Source: Chinchilla lanigera (lineage: Eukaryota > Chordata > Mammalia > Rodentia > Chinchillidae). Taken from it: a stretch of 64,000 nt of DNA. Numbering within the stretch: position 1 is the first letter of the stretch; every line of letters begins with the position of its first letter. Under the pieces are notes generated by a model, which searched no databases, was not told where the DNA came from, and worked only from the letters and a program-made list of their open reading frames with translations. The position numbers and the translations under genes are program-made. Shown here piece after piece: positions 60,791 through 64,000 of the stretch. The stretch covers positions 14,909,784 to 14,973,783 of the forward strand of contig NW_004955459.1 of NCBI RefSeq assembly GCF_000276665.1, read 5' to 3'.

Positions 60791-60985
60791 AGCTGGGCAT
60801 GGTCGTGGATGCCTGTGATCCTAGCACTCTAGGAGTCTGAGAAACAGCATCACAAGTTTGGACCCAACGTGGGCAACTTAGAGAGAATCTATCTCAAAAT
60901 AAAATATTTTTTTAAAAAAGAATGGACTGGGACTAGGGATGTAGCTTAATGCAAAGCCCTTGGGTTCAATTCAAAGAAAAGAAAA
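60791..60985 (+). mobile_element. B1-dID dimeric SINE
   Basis: A B1 monomer ('agctgggcatggtcgtggat', 'gcctgtgatcctagcactct', 'gggcaacttagagagaat') is joined through an A-rich linker to an internally deleted ID ('actgggactagggatgtagc', 'aaagcccttgggttcaattc'). The deleted ID half identifies a B1-dID dimer rather than two independent insertions. Confidence 0.8.
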
Positions 60986-61018
60986 GAACAGAAAGAAAAG
61001 GAAAAGAGAACAGGGAGG

Positions 61019-61382
61019 TGTTATGATTTGTGTCTAGATATCCCCAAAAGCCTCATGCAGTCAGGGGTTGGACTTCTAGAGTTTGTGATTGATTAATTGT
61101 GTAATACTGGAATTAGGATGTGAGTGTTACATACACCTAGGGCAGGTAGCCTGCATACAATATAAGGGACAGAATGATTCTTGCCGCCCCTCCCACACAC
61201 CATTCACTTGTTTATTTTCTACTTTCTGCCTGCCATGATTGTTCTCTGCCAAGCCACCCTACTTTGGAACCAGACTACTATGGACTGAAACCTCCATAAA
61301 CTGAGCTAAATAAAACTTTCTTCCTTTAACACTAGGTGCTGAGTATTCTTTTGTCAGCAACAAGAGAAAAGTAACTAAACTA
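61019..61382 (+). mobile_element. MaLR (MT/ORR1/MST-like) solo LTR, sense
   Basis: Begins 'tgttatgatttgtgtctaga' at 61019, contains 'gagctaaataaaactttctt' (AATAAA signal) and ends near 'agaaaagtaactaaactag'. The start, end and length (364 bp) match the minus-strand LTR at 31149-31507. Confidence 0.8.
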
Positions 61383-61645
61383 GTGGAGGGGAGGGGAGGA
61401 GAGAGAAGGGAAGGGAAGGGAAGGGAAGGGAAGGGAAGGGAAGGGAAGGNNNNNNNNNNNNNNNNNNNNNNNNNNNNNNNNNNNNNNNNNNNNNNNNNNN
61501 NNNNNNNNNNNNNNNNNNNNNNNNNNNNNNNNNNNNNNNNNNNNNNNNNAAGGAAAGGAAAGGAAAGGAAAGGAAAGGAAAGGAAAGGAAAGGAAAGGAA
61601 AGGAAAGGAAAGGAAAGGAAAGGAAAGGAAAGGAAAGGAAAGGAA
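61383..61645. repeat. Purine pentanucleotide tract broken by a 100-N assembly gap
   Basis: The left flank is (GGGAA)n up to 61449, then exactly 100 N at 61450-61549, then (GGAAA)n to 61645. A fixed 100-N block is the usual placeholder for a gap of unknown size. The repeat unit differs on the two sides. Confidence 0.97.
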
Positions 61646-62772
61646 TTTCTTCTAACACCACAGAGATTAAAATCAAGGCAAACACCTAAGGATCAATCTC
61701 CTCTAGTAGAAAGGATCCAGCATCTTGACTTCTATACTTCACTTGTCATACACAAACACTCAAAAAGAGAGTCACACGTGTGCACATGTACTAATAATTT
61801 TTTAAAAATTATAAGCTAGAACTTTCTTCAATTTGCATGTTTTGTTATTTTGCTTGGGACTTCAGTGTCTAAACATAGGCTACAAGCAAATAGTCAATTT
61901 TTAATAAATCTCAGAGAGCTTTGACATTTTAAACATTAGAGAGAATCAGCAGGCTTACACTTTGCAAAAGTTATGAAGAGGTTGATAATACATGAGTGCT
62001 CTTTTTATTGCTAGTGGTTTATTTCCATATCATATATATCGATTGAGTCAGCTGGAAACACTTAAAATTTAGCTTATCAACCAGATGTTCTAGTGTCACA
62101 CTGTCAGACAAGCAGATCTGTCAGCATCATTGGCAAACAGCCCTGGCTTCTTCGTATGTGGAAACCAAGTTTATATTTGGTTCCAGACAGACTCAAATAT
62201 GTTTATGCTCCTGGTTACACTTTAAAATTAATTTCCCTCTAATTTTTCTAACCAAGTTTCACATTTAAAAATTTATTCATCCCCTGCTCTTCATAAATCA
62301 GATCCGTGAGGCAATAAACAAAGTTCAGATGATGAAGCATCATAGCTTTAATTAAAACCACCTTTCTCAGCGCATGTCAAGTCTGTCCTTGTGGAACCAA
62401 CAGACTTTTAAATGAACTTTCCCAATTTAGCAAAGGACCCTTCTGGGGTACAAGAGCAAATCTGGTTCTTCATAAATTGTTAATTTTTTCAGGTAATCAA
62501 TGTTTTATTCAAGGTTGACTATATGCCAAACACTTTATCGATGTCACCAGTCCCATTGTTTCACCTGCACCATATTATACATTATTCTAGGCAATACTTT
62601 GAAATCGTGGAAACTGATGAATCCAAAAGACATATAAAATCATACTTTATCTTATTTCCTATCATGATGGAGACAATCAAATAACCACCTCCAACCCTAC
62701 CTCCATTCTGCCAAATTCTGTAGGGGATGGCAACTCTTAACATATCATTTTAAGGTAGAATAACTCTAGTTT
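61646..62772. other. Single-copy stretch, candidate conserved noncoding sequence
   Basis: No repeat or gene recognised. About 61990-62500 shows little sign of transposon origin and has homeodomain-like words ('catagctttaattaaaacc' near 62341). Confidence 0.4.
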
Positions 62773-63292
62773 TAGTGCAAGCCTCAAAATGAATCTTGAG
62801 AAACATCCCCGAGGGGTAGTAAAAAGTTAACTTTGCAGTCTCGACTTAGCCCTGGAATGCTTCTCCAAAGATAACGAACACCTGGACCCAGATAACCACC
62901 TATGACCCTGCCTGGGTTGTTTCATCCCTTCCCTGGCCCTAGATAAACATTGTAACCACAAAGGAAATGTATGGTGATCTAAAGGGAGACATATAGAACA
63001 GAGTACAGAAAGTATATATCGTTGTGGTTGGGCTCATGACTGGAGCCTGACCCGGTCACGGTCACGTGGCACAAGGAAAACAACATTTGGTCAGGGCTAC
63101 AACATTTCAATCCATTACCATAGAAACCAAAAATGTATATAAGGTGGAAACAAAGGCAGGCAGGGGCCCCACATTCCTGACCTGCTAGTCGGGGATGTGC
63201 AGTGATCAGTCTAAAATTAATAAACTCTGTTTGGCCTAAATAGAGTCCTTTGGTCTTCTGTGGAATTCAACCCATTTGCTGCTACAATACAA
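62773..63292 (+). mobile_element. Endogenous retroviral solo LTR with recognisable promoter
   Basis: LTR order is clear at the 3' end: TATA-type 'tgtatataagg' at 63134-63144, 'ggcaggggccccacattcct', AATAAA at 63219-63224, then a U5-like segment ending 'tgctgctaca' at about 63291. Upstream, 63053-63069 carries two GGTCA half-sites and a CACGTG E-box. The left boundary is approximate and no target duplication could be fixed. No internal region is adjacent. Confidence 0.6.
63134..63144 (+). promoter_or_regulatory. TATA box of the LTR
   Basis: 'tgtatataagg' lies 85 bp upstream of the AATAAA signal, the spacing expected within an LTR U3-R. Whether it is active cannot be told from sequence. Confidence 0.5.
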
Positions 63293-64000
63293 CTTTATAA
63301 CATGACACCTAGTAGACAATATGCATCTCATTACTCTCTCCTAAGAGTTGCAGTCTACAATAAGATTTTGGTTTCTTATTCAGATTCTAAACCAATTATT
63401 CTAGGGAACACTTTTACTATCATTTCATAAAAGAATCTTAACAATTATATATAAAACGCCATCTTTTAAATGTTTCAAGGTGGGAGTGAGCTCCTGAATA
63501 TGAAAATATTACTATTTGACAAGTAATTTTAGAAAAGGAAATATTACACTGGTGAATCAACATATCAAATTAAGAATAGTGTTTAACTAACCAGAAATCA
63601 TGCAAAATGCAAGCACTAAATTTCATGATGGCATTTTGGCTAGTGAAAAGAAATAATTTACTTCTTTGGGGAATCAGATTAAGGGAGTAATAGTAAAAAT
63701 AATTTCCAAAGTATTTGTCCCTTCCTCTTCTTGAGGCATCAGTTTCAAAAATAAGGTCAGAGGGAGAAAAAGTCATTTCCCCAAAAGTTTGAAAATTAGC
63801 ATTTTCTAAACTAATCTCTCTGCAGTATTAATTCCAAAAGATGTGGAATGATTTTTAAAAGTTCTCTGATGAAATATAATTGAGAAGGGCTTTATACTGC
63901 AGTCTCCTCTTAGAGATTCCCATTGAATCTCAGCATCAAAAAGGTTTAAGAGAGATTCAGAAAGCCTTTGAATTCTGTTTAAACTACAGTCCACCAGAAT
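63293..64000. other. Unassigned AT-rich stretch to the window end
   Basis: No gene or repeat recognised. The minus frames 63570-63776 and 63806-63994 have no domain. Confidence 0.4.

Noticed and set aside
61383..61655. Reading frames across the N gap
   Set aside because: They consist of pentanucleotide repeat translation plus unknown residues and have no meaning.

Overview
The window reads as about 64 kb of rodent nuclear DNA. It is AT-rich, intron-like or intergenic, and I could support no protein-coding gene, exon, tRNA, rRNA or CRISPR array. The rodent call rests on tRNA-Ala-derived ID SINEs, rodent B1 (7SL-derived) SINEs, a B1-dID dimer and MaLR-type LTRs. The ID consensus carries 'GCGGCAAAAGC' in the A-box arm and ends 'GGTTCCCGGTACCGG'. 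From memory this fits a hystricomorph (guinea-pig-like) rodent better than mouse or rat, but I cannot fix the species from the sequence. All long reading frames are short (156 codons at most), mostly inside repeats or overlapping frames on both strands, and match no family I recognise.

Layout. 1.2-2.6 kb holds two mariner remnants facing away from each other, two young ID insertions and a Tigger-like end. 4.3-7.4 kb is an old L1 (ORF2 C-terminus plus long 3' UTR) with a B1 in its tail. 7.8-13.9 kb has B1 and ID copies, an antisense L1 (endonuclease/ORF1 side) and a GATA microsatellite. 16.1-19.4 kb has a MER2-like DNA element, a minus-strand tandem array and a 777-bp Tigger-like transposon that splits an ancient L1. 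21.4-25.8 kb has another antisense L1M split by an ID and by a 210-bp MITE, then LTRs, one of which splits an L2. 25.8-34 kb is mostly single-copy, with a perfect 95-bp duplication at 29.2 kb. 34.9-36.7 kb is an antisense L1 holding a second L1 inside a 15-bp target duplication. 38-52 kb holds scattered ID, B1, MLT1-like LTR, L2 and MIR copies and microsatellites. 52-64 kb holds L1M, L2, MaLR LTRs, a B1-dID, a pentanucleotide tract broken by a 100-N assembly gap, and an LTR with an intact-looking promoter.

The most informative signal is insertion order. Many elements sit in datable nests: ID in mariner, B1 in L1, Tigger in L1M, MITE in L1M, LTR in L2, L1 in L1. Between repeats lie several unique blocks with retained CpGs or homeodomain-like TAATTA words that may be conserved noncoding (enhancer-like) elements. 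That is inference and needs alignment. No novel enzymatic or defence system was found, and none is claimed.

Repeat names are from memory of consensus sequences. Class calls (L1, L2, MIR, B1, ID, MaLR) are firmer than subfamily names.
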